A DNA stretch of 64,000 nucleotides from Ciona savignyi (lineage: Eukaryota > Chordata > Ascidiacea > Phlebobranchia > Cionidae). Within the stretch, counting starts at the first letter, position 1, and each line of letters opens with the position of its first letter. The translations under genes were made by a program, and so were the position numbers. The stretch is from assembly GCA_000149265.1 (NCBI GenBank), contig CH002047.1:268495-332494 (forward strand), written 5' to 3'. Below are positions 35,450 through 47,109 of this stretch, piece by piece. The notes beneath the pieces were generated by a model. That model was not told the origin of the DNA. It ran no database searches and saw only the letters and a program-made list of their open reading frames with translations.

Positions 35450-35454
35450 GTAAA

Positions 35455-36175
35455 TATTAGAAACCATACTTCAAGTTGCTCCACATCAATCACTGATATA
35501 TTATAGATGTGTATATTTACTAACTGTACCGCAGCTATTACAGTGTGGTTGTACAGCAGTTCTATCGTACACAACAGGCTGCAATAGCTAAGACAATTCG
35601 ACCATGAGCATCTGGTATTCTGAATTCTGCTCGTGTTATATTTCATTTTTATTCAAACATAAATTTCCAAAATGTGGTTTTACAATTAGAAATGATAAAT
35701 ACGTGGTTGACACTTTTGATTTTATATTAGAATTTAATTTACCGACTTGATCAGGACATCAATTTACACGATTTTGGCAAGAAGTTCTCTTGCTATTTGC
35801 CAATTTTTTTATAAAACAAAATAATTAATTTAAAAATATTTATAAAATAGAAATAAAATTGGTGCTAATTAAACGGTATGGAGTAGAACAAATGAATATT
35901 CTAAAATATTCTTTTCAATATAACTACAATGCATATAAATGAGTGAAATGAGGTTTAAAAAGAGAAAACCATCTTATAGGGTTGTGACGTAATAAACCAA
36001 CCTGAGAACTGTAATAAGACTGCGTTTGATTAGATTTAGAAATTTATGTTAATCATCAATATATCCTAATTAGAAAGTAATAAGGTCATGCACATATGCA
36101 TGTATGTTCGGGTTATAACCAGGATTTGCATGCAGTAGGAAAATTACAAATGCATGATGTATATTACACATTGCA
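35455..36175. other. Module A intron, SINE scrap only
   Basis: A decayed SINE body (GTACACAACAGGCTGCAATAGC) sits near 35570-35592. Otherwise AT-rich intron. Confidence 0.45.
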
Positions 36176-36179
36176 TATT

Positions 36180-37580
36180 TATGGGTCCCATTTGAAAAAT
36201 TGGGACACATATTCTTTTTGTTCGTCAAACGCTTGACAGACATGGCATGTCGCCCCGACATCTACCAGAACGAATAACGGAATGGCAATGAGACTTTGCC
36301 ATATGTTAGACAACATGTTCTAGATGAACAGAAACCAAAATTTTGGGAGATAAAACCAGGGGAATTCCCCCGGGACGTTAAAAACCAAAACGCTATTTTT
36401 TCTAAAATATTCGCGTTTTTGGGCATATCAGATTTGGTAAAATGTAAGTGCATTATTAACTGATTTAACACTAAGAAGAAATAAAAAAATTACCTAGGAA
36501 AATACCCTAAACAATAGGATTTTGTGCTCAATCATGATTGTGACAAGCACGCCATGTCGCCCCGTCATCTACCAGAAGGAAAAATGGAATCGCAATGAAA
36601 CTTTCGTATTTGTTAGACAACATAGTCTAGATATACAGAAACCCAAATTTCCGGTGATAAATCCAGGGGAATCCCCTGGGTCGTTACAAAACAAAACGGT
36701 ATTTTTGTCTAAAAAATTTGCCTTTTTTGGGCATAGCGCTTGAACGGCTGTTACAATTAGTATCAGATTTTCTAAAATGTAAGTGCATTAGTCACTGATT
36801 TATCACTTAAAAAAAAATTACCTATAGGGAAATACCTTAAAAATAGGATTTTGTTCTCAAATCATGATTGTGACAAGCATGCTATGTCGCTCCGACGTCT
36901 ACCAAAAGTAGTAATGGAAACGCAGAAAATATTTGACATTTGTAAGAGAACATGGTCTAGATATGCAGAAATCAAAATTTTGGGTAATGAATCTAGGGTA
37001 ATTCCCCTGAGACGTTAAAATCCAAAAGTTTTTTTTTCCAATAAATTAGCGTTTTGGGGCGTATAGCGCTTAAACTGCTGCTTTATCTATATTTAAATTT
37101 GGTGAAATGTTAGACCATTTGACAGTATGTGCCAATTAAAAAAAGAAAAAAACATTTACTTAGGGTAATTACGTTAAAAACAAAGTTATGTTCCTGAATT
37201 AGGATTGTGACAGGCATCGCACTGACATCTCCAACAAGGAGTCTACAAATCAGATTAAAACTTTAAGAATTGTTACATAACATGACCCACATATGTAAAA
37301 ACAAAAACTTATCTACTAAACCTAGGGGAATTCCCTGATACAATGAAAAACTAAATCGGGCTGTTTTGGCAATATAGCTTCATTTCACTTCGGCGCTTGA
37401 AACTTTGATTTACTTTGATAAGTATGGGACCCATGCGTTTATGCTTGCAGAAACAAACTACATATTTAATGTATACAATACAATTTATGGTGACAAGGGA
37501 CCCTGTAGCATAAATATATGGCATACAACATGTGTTTTACAAATAGTGGTGGTTAAACAGGTGGTTGACACTCTCTAGTT
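36180..37580. mobile_element. Element with ATGGGTCCCAT ends and four 330-bp internal units
   Basis: Begins TATGGGTCCCATTTGAAAAA near 36180 and shows the inverse ATGGGACCCATGCG at about 37423-37436, followed by the same flank (TTATGCTTGCAGAAACAAAC) that follows the 21.4-kb copy. Four internal units start near 36232, 36537, 36875 and 37205. Module B has no counterpart in its matching intron, so it inserted in A after duplication or was lost from B. No ORF. Confidence 0.65.
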
Positions 37581-38115
37581 GCTACACTGTTTTACTACAA
37601 ATGCCAGGTTACATTTTTATCTAATAAAGTTCACATGATAGAAATAAAACGTTTAAAAAGTTTAAAAAAAAATAAAAATTTTAAAGTGGTAGTTACTACA
37701 GTGTAATTTCTAATGTCTTTTGAAATCAATTAAAAACGAAGATTTTTAATTTGGGTTTTAAAAATTCGATAACGTTTTTTTTAGCAACTTTACTTTATAC
37801 ATCCCAAGCGTCAAACATGATACTGGTGCATAGCATAATTCATCATTATATTGCTGCTTCTATACTCTTGTTTGTTTACTATTATATGCCACATAAATTA
37901 TATATGTTTATCGCGATGAAGTAACCTATCAAGTAATGAGCATGTTATTTCTTGCATTAATATTATGATGTTTAGTTCCGTTTGTTGATAATTATATACT
38001 GACTACAAAACCATAATTGTAATCTTGTCAAACTGCAAGTAGCATGTCATACCGGGAACATGTACATTGTACCATATAACCAACGTATAATAACTTACAT
38101 TATTATGAATTACCT

Positions 38116-38705
38116 TGTCGCATATTCGACTGCCTTGTATATTTTATCGTTTATTTAATCGACGTATACGTTTGCCAGCTGCAATCTGTTACGTGTATAC
38201 TTATTTTAGAAAGCTGTCGTGCCTCTGTTTTTACCGTCGTGAGTAATTATTTATGTACTAAACAGTAATTAACTGACGCCAGTACGAATCTATTGTGTAC
38301 TGTTATCGCAACGTTGCAGTTTGCCCTTTTTCGTGCATTTATTTGGAACGCTATATATATCCCTACATTTTCACTCCCAAGATATAACTTTTAATAACCA
38401 ACCAAAATATCGAATCGCTGCTCGTCAGATTAACTAAAATAACAAACTTAACCAAATACTGAATTGCTGTTCGTTTTACTACTGGAGAATAAATCTATCT
38501 TTAGAAGTCTAAACTGTATATTCTGTACCAAGTCAAAGAGGACAGTTTTGTTATACAGTTGAGTGGCTGCCTAGTATTGGCAGGCTAACTCTAGACAGCA
38601 AAGGATAAGTCTGTCTATTGCGCTGGTTCGGCTCAAACCCAAGGTTAAGGCGAGATACAAGCCTAACCCAACCAAATAACTAAAAGAAAAATCCGAGCTC
38701 CCACA
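38116..38705 (+). repeat. Gypsy 1 5' LTR (590 bp)
   Basis: TG...CA ends. Contains a TATA-like run GCTATATATATCCC near 38350 and AATAAATC near 38488, fitting promoter and polyadenylation signals. About the first 210 bases match the 3' LTR closely. Confidence 0.9.
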
Positions 38706-38706
38706 T

Positions 38707-38724
38707 TGGTGACCCTAAGAATCG
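38707..38724 (+). other. Gypsy 1 primer-binding site
   Basis: TGGTGACCCTAAGAATCG begins one base after the LTR end, the usual place of the tRNA primer site. Gypsy 2 has TGGTGACACTGATTCC in the same place (47801). The primer tRNA was not identified. Confidence 0.65.
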
Positions 38725-39166
38725 TGAGTGAACACGCAACCTAAACGGAAGAAAAAAGTAATAAAACGCAAGCTTCAGCCTGAAGTTTTAGAAGAAAGAA
38801 GAAACTGTACATTTGAACTTTGTCTGTCTTACAAGAAGAGTCGAGGAAGATCAGAACATTTTAAATTTTAATCAAGAAAGAAGTTGTCTACGCCAAGATT
38901 TCGAGTACGATTTGTAGAAAACCAAGGATACATGTTTGTTTCCACGGATCAGCGTCAAGACGTTGATAAAGAGCCAGAAGAAAACATCGTTTTTCTACGA
39001 GAGTATCGTAATTTTGTAACTTTTTTTTTTATAAATATCTATTTTTTTTAACGAAGACCTTTCGTGAGTGTAACCAAGCTTCACGTTATCAGGTCTGAGA
39101 ATTTTAACTTTTGTCTTTTGCGGACTGATTCAGGTTGTTTGTGCGTAAGAACTAGCATTAGCAACC

Positions 39167-40332
39167 ATGCTTAAATTCGGTTTGTCTTTCCCCAGGCCGA
39201 AAAACACATCACAGAGGCGTTTCAGTGAAGCACCTTTCTCGACACCAATATTACCCGAGTCAGCTGCCCCTCAACGCGGCCAGGTTAGTGATGTTTTTGA
39301 TCGTGCTCCGAATCTGCCTGCATATCCGCAAATGAACGTTACAGCCACCACCCATTTTAACGAGGCTTCTAGCCGAAATCCCTTTAACGAGGATACCACC
39401 ATGAGTCCTGAATTACCCCAAACTTTTGATTTTGACCAATCTTTAGCTCTTGCCCCGTCTGGAAATTATGTTAGGGCTAAGGCTAAAACGGTGAAACTAC
39501 CGCGTTTTTGGGAATCGAGTCCAGAGCACTGGTTTACTCGTTCTGAATTAATTTTTTTTAATAATAATGTCCTATCGGAGGCTGGCAAATACGAGTCTGT
39601 ATTGATGGCGTTAAACGAGTCACAATACACTCACGTTGTCAATTGCACTGATGATTTGTCGTTAAACCCGTATGATTCCCTTAAGTCTGCGCTATTAAAG
39701 TGATACGGTAATAGTGAGGATCAAAAACTAGAAATTTTGATGGAGACAACTGAAATGCAGGTGAAGACTCGACCCAGTGACTTTTGTGATTAAAATGAAA
39801 TCACTGCTTGGATCAAACAGAGATCATGAGTCGTGGGTTAGATTTATACGTAACCGGTTGTTAAAATGTTTGCCGCCAGATGTGTCTATTGTGCTAAAAG
39901 CGTTATGTCATCTCAGTCTTGATGATTTAGCCGCGAGAGCAGACGCGATGTTGTCTGGACGTAGGTCGGAGAATTTAGAAGATGCTTTACACTTACGAAA
40001 ACAGGAGCTTATCAACGTTTCTTTAGAGAGGCGTTTAGAAAGCATAACAAAGTCGCTGCAACAATTAACGCACAATGCGCCTCGTCCGATTTATGATCGG
40101 CCGCCCGACAATTATGATAGTCGTCGTTCAGGTTATCACCCCCAAGACTTTCCGCCCTCGCAATTACAACGTCGTGGTAGTTTTTTGTAATAATCGCCGC
40201 CCAGGCCCTCGTAATTTCTCTCGTGATCAGCGCAGATTGTGCCATTACCATGTCCGTTTTGGTAGAAATGCCGATAGGTGCGTCCAACCTTGTGATTGGA
40301 TAAGTTCTGACTCGACTATGCCAAAAAACTAA
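39167..40332 (+). pseudogene. Gypsy 1 gag, broken
   Basis: The frame from ATG 39167 is open to a TGA at 39701-39703; gag-like sequence (PSDFCD near 39770) continues past it, shifts frame near 39780 and runs to 40190. A zinc-knuckle-like motif CHYHVRFGRNADRCVQPC at about 40237-40290 is in yet another frame. This C..H.RFG..A..C...C pattern is typical of gag in a branch of gypsy elements. At least one nonsense change and two frame shifts. Confidence 0.85.
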
Positions 40333-40430
40333 TTTCGCGCTCGTTTCGGATACCAGCGAATCATAAACGAGCGCGTTTTGCGGCTAATTCATGTTTTGAT
40401 AATTTTCAGGAGAATTCAGGGTTATTTTTT

Positions 40431-41656
40431 GTGCGTGACAGTATTAATGGTTTGTCGTTTGTTGTCGATACTGGCTCAGAGGTATCTATTATTCCGCCTC
40501 TTGCAAGCGACAGATTTTATCAAAGATATGGCTCTAAGCTTTGCGCTTTAAATGGAAGTAATATCGAGACGTTTGGTGTTAGGCAATTAAATGTTTCATT
40601 TCGTGGCGTAGGTCCCTTTCGCTGGAGGTTCCAAGTAGCCAATGTAAGATATCCCATTCTAGGTAATGACTTTCTTGCCCATTTTGGCTGTGTCATAGAC
40701 GTGCCTAATCGCCGTCTCTCTCGTCTGCCCCCGTCTGACCGTTTCAGGAATAGGAGTTACGTCCGCGCCAGGCATGGCCGTTTTTATGCCAATAATAAGC
40801 GGCATTTTCGCGGTCATAATCAGTACCGCCGCCCTAAGCCTCCCCAGTCTGTCACTCCGCATACTGAGTCTATTTGTTTCGCCCCTGCAACCGTTGTTGT
40901 GCCTCAGTCTGTAAAAATAAGCGAGCCTGTTCGCCCTAAAGTTGTGGTTTCGGACATTAAGGAGTTTTCCCAAATTTTTGATTTGTTTCCCGCCGCCTTT
41001 GACGAAGATAGGATACGTGAACCTGTTAAGCACGACGTGTTTCATGAATTAGAAACCACTAGTTATCCTGTTCGTTCTCGTGTTCGGCGACTTGACCCGG
41101 TTAAATTAAAGGCAGCGAAAGAAAAGATCGCTAAGCTCGTTTCAAAGGGTATTTTGCGCCGGTCTAACTCCGCCTATGCCAGTCCACTCCACCTAGTTAA
41201 GAAAGGTGAGGGTTTTCGTGTGACTGTTGACTACAGGATGCTGAATCTGGTTACAGTCCCATACAGATATCCTATCCCACTTTTGGCTGATTTGACGTCC
41301 AATTTAAATGGTGCCACAATTTTCAGTAAATTAGACTTAAAGTCTGGTTATTTTCAAGTCCCTGTAAGACCGTCTGATATCCATAAGACAGCGGTCATTA
41401 CCCAATTCGGATTATACGAGTTTACTCGCTTAAGTTTAGGGCTGCGAAACAGTGGTGCAACCTTTCAAATGCTAATGGATAAAGTGTTCTCCGACCTTCC
41501 TTTTCTTTTCGTATATATAGATGATCTAATTGTCCACAGTACAAGTAGGGAACAGCATATTGAGCATCTCTTGGCGGTATTTGAGCGCATAGAAAAGTTT
41601 GGCCAAATTTTAAATAAGGAGAAGTGTGTTTTCGGTGTTGACACGTTAGATTTCCA
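40431..41656 (+). pseudogene. Gypsy 1 pol: protease and reverse transcriptase
   Basis: One frame holds the aspartic protease active site VDTGSE (about 40464), a flap-like GSNIETFG, and LGNDFLAHF near the protease end. Reverse transcriptase blocks follow: ILRRSNSAYASPLHLVKK, FSKLDLKSGYFQVPV, and catalytic FVYIDDLIV (YIDD at 41514-41525). The frame shifts near 41650, just after the CVFGV step that leads into the thumb. Active-site residues are intact. Confidence 0.9.
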
Positions 41657-42420
41657 TTGGTCGATACTGTTAACAAGGAAGGCATTAAGACTCCTGAATC
41701 GAAAGTCGCCGCAATTGTTGATTTTCCGCTTCCTGTTGATGTGCGTGGTCTAAGAGGTTTCATCGGAGCTTGCAATTTTTACTCGAAATTCGTAAAGCAT
41801 TACGCTACGACGATGGCTCCGTTGAATGCAATGATTTCGCCCAAGCTCGGTAAGCGCGCCCCGCTAGTTTGGAACAACGACGCCGTCGCCGCGTTTAATA
41901 AAGTTAAGCTTGCTATAGCTCATGACGTGACACTTGCTTTCCCGATAGCCGACGCCGAAATTAGATTGGTAACCGACGCTAGCACTGTAGAGGTTGCAGG
42001 CGTACTTGAACAAAAGGTTGACGATAAGTGGGCACCGTTGTCGTTCTTTTCTAGAAAATTATCTACGCCTGAGTGTAAGTACAGCGCTTTCGACTTGGAA
42101 CTGTTGGCAGTATATAGTTCTTTGAAACATTTTAGGTATTACCTTGAATCTCGGATTTTTACCATTTTTACGGACCACAAACCGTTAGTCTCCGCCCTGT
42201 CTAAACGCCTTGAGTTAGCAACGCCCAGGCAAAGTCGCCACTTGAGTTTTGTGTCTGAGTTCAATTGCAGGATTGAACATTTGAGTGGTTTAGAAAACGC
42301 AGTAGCTGACTTTCTGTCGCGACCGCATGTTAATGCTGTATTTATAGACACCCCGGATATTGATTACGTGGCTATGGCTGTAGAACAGGATGTAGATGAA
42401 TCACTTCGTTTACTCGCCCG
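41657..42420 (+). pseudogene. Gypsy 1 pol: thumb/connection and RNase H
   Basis: Continues pol in a shifted frame: GFIGACNFYSKFVKHYA, then RNase H blocks LVTDAST, SAFDLELLAVY and FTDHKPL, ending with the typical HLSGLENAVADFLSRP. Asp and Glu metal-ligand positions appear retained. The frame is lost again near 42420. Confidence 0.9.
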
Positions 42421-43726
42421 ACACAGATTTAATTTTGGAATCCAGATGTGTCTCCGAGTTTGGAGTTTCGTTGTGGGGTGACGTGTCTTTGGGAAATTTC
42501 CGCCCATTTGTCCCGGAAAGTCTTAAGCGCACTGTTTTCAGGCATTTTTATTCTCTTGCGCACCCTGGTATAAGAGGGTCACAGAAACTTATTGGGGAAC
42601 GTTTTTTATGGAAGGCAATGAATGCTGATATCCGTGATTTTACTAAGGCCTGTTTGTCGTGTCAGCAGTCTAAAGTAGGACGCCACACGTTTTCGAAAAT
42701 AGAGACTATCCCAGTTCCATCTGTGCGTTTCCATTCGGTACACGTGGATATCGCGGGCCCAATGCCTTCATGCGGCGGTTATAAATATGTCCTCCTCGCA
42801 ATTGACAGATTTACTCGGTACCCTGTAGTTGTGCCATTGACTAATATAGATGCTGAAACTGTTGTGAACGCATTTTGTCTACATTACGTCGCAAACTTTG
42901 GTTGTCCGTCGCAGTTGACTAGCGACCGCGGTACCCAGTTTTGCTCCTCTTTGTGGACTGATATGGCTAAGTTTTTGGGTTGTAAGTTGATCCACACAAA
43001 TGCCTACCATCCTCAATCGAATGGAATTGCGGAACGATTTTTCAGGACGTTTAAGGCGTCTATCATGGCTAAGGACAACGGACATGGTTGGTTGGATAAT
43101 CTACCATGGATTTTACTCGGTTTACGGGCTGCACATAAGCAGGACTTGAAGTGCTCCAGCGCAGAGCTTGTCTATGGTAGCACACTAAGATTGCCCGGCC
43201 AATTTTTCGAGGAACCACACATTTCGACTGACCATAGTGTGTTTCTACAAGGTCTGAATAACCATATGTCTTCTTTGCGGCCAACATTACCCAGGCGCCC
43301 TAGTAACGCGAATGAATATATTGACCCTAGTCTGTGAACATGTTCACACGTATTTGTTCGTGTGGATGCGGTTAAACGCTCATTACAGCCTCCTTATCAA
43401 GGTCCTTTCGCGTGTTGGATCGAGAGCGCAAGTTTTTTACCGTAGATTTTGGTAACAGACAAACCACGGTTTCCATAGATCGCCTTAAGCCAGCCAACGC
43501 GTTTTTAGATATAACGGTTTCGCCGGCAGCATCTTCACCTGGCGATATTTCGGTAGCTGGTGAGAATGACATCACCAGAATAGCCGTTGATGCAGATACT
43601 TCTGTTCAGCAAACGCTCTCAAACGTACCGGAAGAACAGGACATTGAACAACCTGTCAGACGAACCCGTTTTGGTAGAGTGATACGCAGACCAGCTCGGC
43701 TGTCCATTTATGAAACTCACTTATAA
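42396..43726 (+). pseudogene. Gypsy 1 pol: integrase with C-terminal GPF region
   Basis: Open 42396-43337. It has an HHCC zinc domain (HFYSLAHPG and CLSCQQSK), a DDE core with DIAGP (about 42747), TSDRGTQF (about 42917) and NGIAERFFRTF (about 43020), all three acidic residues present. TGA at 43335-43337 breaks it; the C-terminal region with YQGPF and SIDRLKPA follows in two further frames to the stop at 43724-43726. Confidence 0.9.
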
Positions 43727-43734
43727 AAAGGAGT

Positions 43735-44264
43735 TATGCGACACCTCATTAAAATGAGGCGTTTGTGGTTTCAAAATAAAGATATGAAAGGGGGAAGTGG
43801 CAGCTACAGTTTCCAACTGTACGGACGGTCTGCTAATGCCTTAAGATAGAGTTATTTTTTTGTGTATGTCCATGTTCTTGGGTATTTTCTGGACCATACA
43901 GGCAATTAGGCTAATTGGCCCTGCGTTAAAAGGGTTGGTCGGTGGTCGTTCTGTTCCGGGTGACCCGGATTCGGTTCGTGATCGTAGCATCACTGTTCCA
44001 GGCACTGGGAGGCGACAGCCGTTTCATTCATTATTACATAACAGACATACACACCATCACGCACCCACAGACAGAATGATAACCGAATATTCTGCTTGAT
44101 TGTTGTGTCTGTTTTTGCGCCCAAATGTCCCGTTTTAGTTTTGCAGATGCAACGGACGGAATTCTCTGACCTGTGGAGTCGTGAACGTTTTTATTCCTGC
44201 AGCAAGACAGTCGATATGCGACAACATGTGTTTGATTCTATTTATTTAAAAGTTAAAAACACAT
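43735..44264 (+). other. Gypsy 1 long 3' noncoding region
   Basis: Conserved in a second copy on the minus strand at 25314-26045 but without a conserved long frame, so probably untranslated. Shared phrases include GGGTGACCCGG, TTCGGTTCGTGATCG and TTTTTGCGCCCAAATGTCCC. Confidence 0.6.
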
Positions 44265-44275
44265 GGAAGAAAGGA
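44265..44275 (+). other. Gypsy 1 polypurine tract
   Basis: GGAAGAAAGGA lies four bases before the 3' LTR start (44280). The antisense copy has GGAAGAGAGGA in the same position. Confidence 0.75.
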
Positions 44276-44279
44276 TGTA

Positions 44280-44505
44280 TGTCCCATATTCGACTGCCTT
44301 GTATATTTTATCGTTTATTTAATCGACGTATACGTTTGCCAGCTGCAATCTGTTACGTGTATAATTATTTTAGAAAGCTGTCGTGCCTCTGTTTTTACCG
44401 CCGTGAGTAATTATCTATGTACTAAACAGTAATTAACTGACGCCAGTACGAATCTATTGTGTACTGTTATCGCAACGTTGCAGCTTGAAAAGCCGAGCTC
44501 CCACA
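44280..44505 (+). repeat. Gypsy 1 3' LTR, internally deleted (226 bp)
   Basis: Matches the 5' LTR for its first 200 bases and last 15, but lacks about 365 bases between GCAACGTTGCAG and CCGAGCTCCCACA. The lost part includes the TATA-like region. Confidence 0.9.
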
Positions 44506-44526
44506 ACCTCCTTATCCTTGTTACAG

Positions 44527-44676
44527 ATTGTCTTAGATATTCGATCTGAATTCGATGAGAACGCAGCAAGTTGTTTGGCCGCATGTTTGCATAAAGTCAG
44601 CCGTCTACGAATTGACGAAAGGATTTTTGTACAAGGTCGCATCATCTTATGTGAAGCTATACAACAACTTTCCTCT
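44527..44676 (+). CDS. NLR LRR-like exon A2
   Basis: Acceptor ATCCTTGTTACAG ends at 44526 and donor GTAAGT starts at 44677. It encodes 50 residues in phase 0 at both ends: IVLDIRSEFDENAASCLAAC, LHKVSRLRIDERI and a C-terminal helix. Leucine spacing (VLDI.SE...ENAA.CL...LHKV.RLRID) fits one LRR turn with helix. B2 (59695-59847) is the closest relative, with one extra codon (Glu-Glu at DEERI). The gypsy element ends 21 bases upstream, leaving only a short piece of original intron before the acceptor. Confidence 0.7.
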
Positions 44677-44807
44677 GTAAGTTTTCCTTGTACATTTCGA
44701 TCGTTCAGAACGGAAATGATATTCATAGAGATAGGCATATGTGCATTGGTAACAAGTAGTGATGGGATGTACTGCAAATTTTACTCATTCGGATAAAAAA
44801 TTCCATG

Positions 44808-44918
44808 TTTTATTCCTGTGAATGGTAAAACACAAGTGACATTAGATAAGAACTTTCAAATTACCCCTCCCCACTCTCACGTTTACAGGGATATTGCAAT
44901 GTGGTTTATATGACTGAT
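44808..44918 (-). mobile_element. Old tRNA-SINE body, module A copy
   Basis: Decayed text TTCCTGTGAATGGTAAAACA and ATATTGCAATGTGGTTTATA follows the SINE order CCCCGTGAATGGGAAAAC to TATTGCAGTGTGTTGTATA. An equivalent lies at 59947-60085 in module B at the same distance from the exon, so it predates the duplication. Confidence 0.6.
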
Positions 44919-44924
44919 AATTTT

Positions 44925-45805
44925 TATTTAGTTTTAGTAAAACCCAATCATCAACTGAGTTGATTTAGGATGACTTTAAGCTTGGTAAGTGATATATACT
45001 AGGATAAATAGACGTAACAAAAATGTTCGCAACGAGTCAACCAAAACAATTTTGAGCTTATACTATACATATGCATTATGTTTCTATAAGCAGAATTTTT
45101 CGAGTCACTGGTTACCTATTTAAAATCACACAGGGTGTGTATCCTATTTAATTTTGGATGGCCAAATATTTTTTTGATTTTTAAAGCGCATAATTGATAA
45201 ACACTTCTGATAATTCTGAATGATTTCCAATTCGAATTAAATATTCTGGAAGATTCGGGAAATGAACATAAAAATTTCAATCACAATAATATTCGATACA
45301 CTAGAGAGATTATAGACGATATTACTTTGTAAAGTATCATAATCTGCCAACAAACAATTGACAATCAGAGATCATATGTCTAAGAGGACTCTATGAACAT
45401 TGGCCGATTTGGTGGAATTATTATAAGATCAGGAAAATTAATATACAAGTTTTTTTTATTAATATTCATTAAAAAAGTGTTTATACGTGCAAGTGAGCAC
45501 AGCAATTGAAAATCAGCTATCTGCTCTGTCTGCTTAATTCTACAATTCACAAAAGGTTGTCTATTACATCGTTTCACATTCACAAAAATTAGATGATACA
45601 TAGATGTCGCAAAATCTATAGTGAAAGTTCATGGTAAGATATTTAACCAGTATTGCACAAATCTACATTCCGTTTGGTTAGGACCATTGTTCAGATGGAA
45701 TTCCGGACCTAATGCTACCAAGTGAAATAACATGTAGTCTATCTAATATATTTGTTTATTTTTTGGCTATCCCTTCAATCAAGAATAATGAAATATGAAC
45801 AGGTT
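44925..45805. other. Module A intron, nothing recognised
   Basis: AT-rich; the last 200 bases (TATTGCACAAATCTAC onward) match 62670-62830 in module B. Confidence 0.45.
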
Positions 45806-45814
45806 GCTATAGTA

Positions 45815-46527
45815 CAGGGTTGGGCAACCTTTCTCGGCCTGGGTGCCAAAATCGGCTAAAATTAATAGAAAAATCCGCGGACCCCAGTTTGAGAACCGCT
45901 GTTTTACAGAAATGACTTTTAAATTTTATCTTTACTGAAAAATAAGCAAGCGCTGTGCTATTACTGATAGAGCAAACCTTAGGCAGGTGAAAAAGGGTGT
46001 TCAACGATATAATTTTTATTCTCAATAACGCAATTTGATAAACGTATCGATGAGCTTATGTGAAATAAGTTTTTTACCGGTCTTTTTTTACTTGCCGAAA
46101 TATGCATTTATGACCTTACCGGTACACAGTACATCATGTTTAGCCTTATAACATTTTGTATTTCAAATTGCTAGCAAAAGTAAATTGAATGCTAATGGTA
46201 ACTGATTATAACTGCATCTGGTTGGCTGCACAAACGTACAAATTTCTCTCACGTTCGTCTGTGGCAGCAGGTTGCGAAATTTGCAAGCTGATTGTTGTAC
46301 TCTTTAGTGTTTGTTGCGTAACAATAACACAGTAATAAATAATCAAATGTTTACTTCACAACTTACGGTAATAAACATTTATGCTCGTGGCCAAAGCTCA
46401 AATGAATACAACAACTTTTAAGTTATCATTTTTAAGAGAAAGAAATCTAATTTCCTTGAACTAGCGTGCCAGAAATACGAGCTCGCGTGCCAAGTTGGCC
46501 ACACATGCCAGGGGTTGCCCATGCCTG
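45815..46527. mobile_element. hAT-type element, 713 bp, perfect 8-base duplication
   Basis: Termini CAGGGTTGGGCAACCTTTCT and AGGGGTTGCCCATGCCTG; flanks CTATAGTA at 45807-45814 and 46528-46535 are identical. Module B at 62822-62840 shows the uninterrupted site. Inside, near 45880-45905, is a second hAT-like end (GTTTGAGAACCGCTG), so the element may be composite. No transposase ORF. Confidence 0.92.
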
Positions 46528-46675
46528 CTATAGTACCTCCCTTATGTTAAATACAAGTACAATCTGTAGTGAAATAGTGCTGTATTATATGGGCCGAAGT
46601 TTAATTGTAAATTAGAGTCACTATCAATATATGCTTAGCTATCTTGTTTATAAATTAAATATTGCATTTTCTCAG

Positions 46676-46801
46676 GACTTGGTTGTAGTTAATAGATGGG
46701 GTACTAAACTGGATGCAGCTAAATGGGCAACGTCATGGAAAGTGTTTCCTAGTGATCGTCCTGAAGATGTGAGGCGAATCCTACAACTGCAACCCGGGAA
46801 G
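46676..46801 (+). CDS. NLR exon A3
   Basis: Acceptor TTGCATTTTCTCAG ends at 46675. In phase 0 it encodes 42 residues, starting DLVVVNRWGTKLDAAKWATS and ending LQPGK. A possible donor GTTTAA follows at 46802, which is poor; if not spliced, the frame reads one Val and stops at TAA 46805-46807. B3 has GTTAGG in the same place and stays open 81 bases longer. So A3 may be a terminal exon or a splice-defective internal exon. The residues are not an obvious LRR; a conserved C-terminal cap is possible. Not recognised. Confidence 0.55.
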
Positions 46802-46825
46802 GTTTAAATAAAAGTTGTTTTGGGA

Positions 46826-47108
46826 TAGAATAGGATATTCATGTTTATCCACGTGGATGGGAAAACCAAGGGGGTTAACACACGGGCAATCGTTAGATCA
46901 CCTCGCGCCCATCGTCGGGTTACCGGAGCTATTGCAGTGTGTTGTGTATGATTCACATGTTCCTTTAATTTAGTATAACCCATTAATCCGCTGGGTTCAG
47001 GCAATGTCCGTAAAGTGCCTTGCCCAAGGACACAACCAACTAGCTAGCGACCAGTTTCGCACCTGCAACCTTTCGATTGAAAGGCGACGCACATAACCGT
47101 TAGACTAA
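46826..47108 (-). mobile_element. tRNA-derived SINE with CCTAT-type tail
   Basis: Well-preserved minus-strand copy of the 10393-10730 family, from TAGAATAGGATATTC through CCACGTGGATGGGAAAACC to GATTGAAAGGCGACGC and TAACCGTTAGACTAAAG. Absent from the matching place in module B (63115-63150). Its transcription would run antisense to the NLR gene. Confidence 0.88.
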
Positions 47109-47109
47109 A

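Larger units (their letters stand above)
38116..44505 (+). mobile_element. Ty3/gypsy LTR retrotransposon 1, complete but decayed
   Basis: Bounded by TGTCGCATA (38116) and CCCACA (44505) and flanked by a 4-base duplication ACCT at 38112-38115 and 44506-44509. Module B keeps the unduplicated site (CACCTCCTTATCC at 59673-59685). Internal order is LTR, primer site, gag, protease-reverse transcriptase-RNase H, integrase, purine tract, LTR: the Ty3/gypsy order. All coding regions carry stops or frame shifts, so it is not autonomous. It sits in the intron between exons A1 and A2, same strand as the gene, ending only 17 bases before the A2 exon. Confidence 0.95.
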
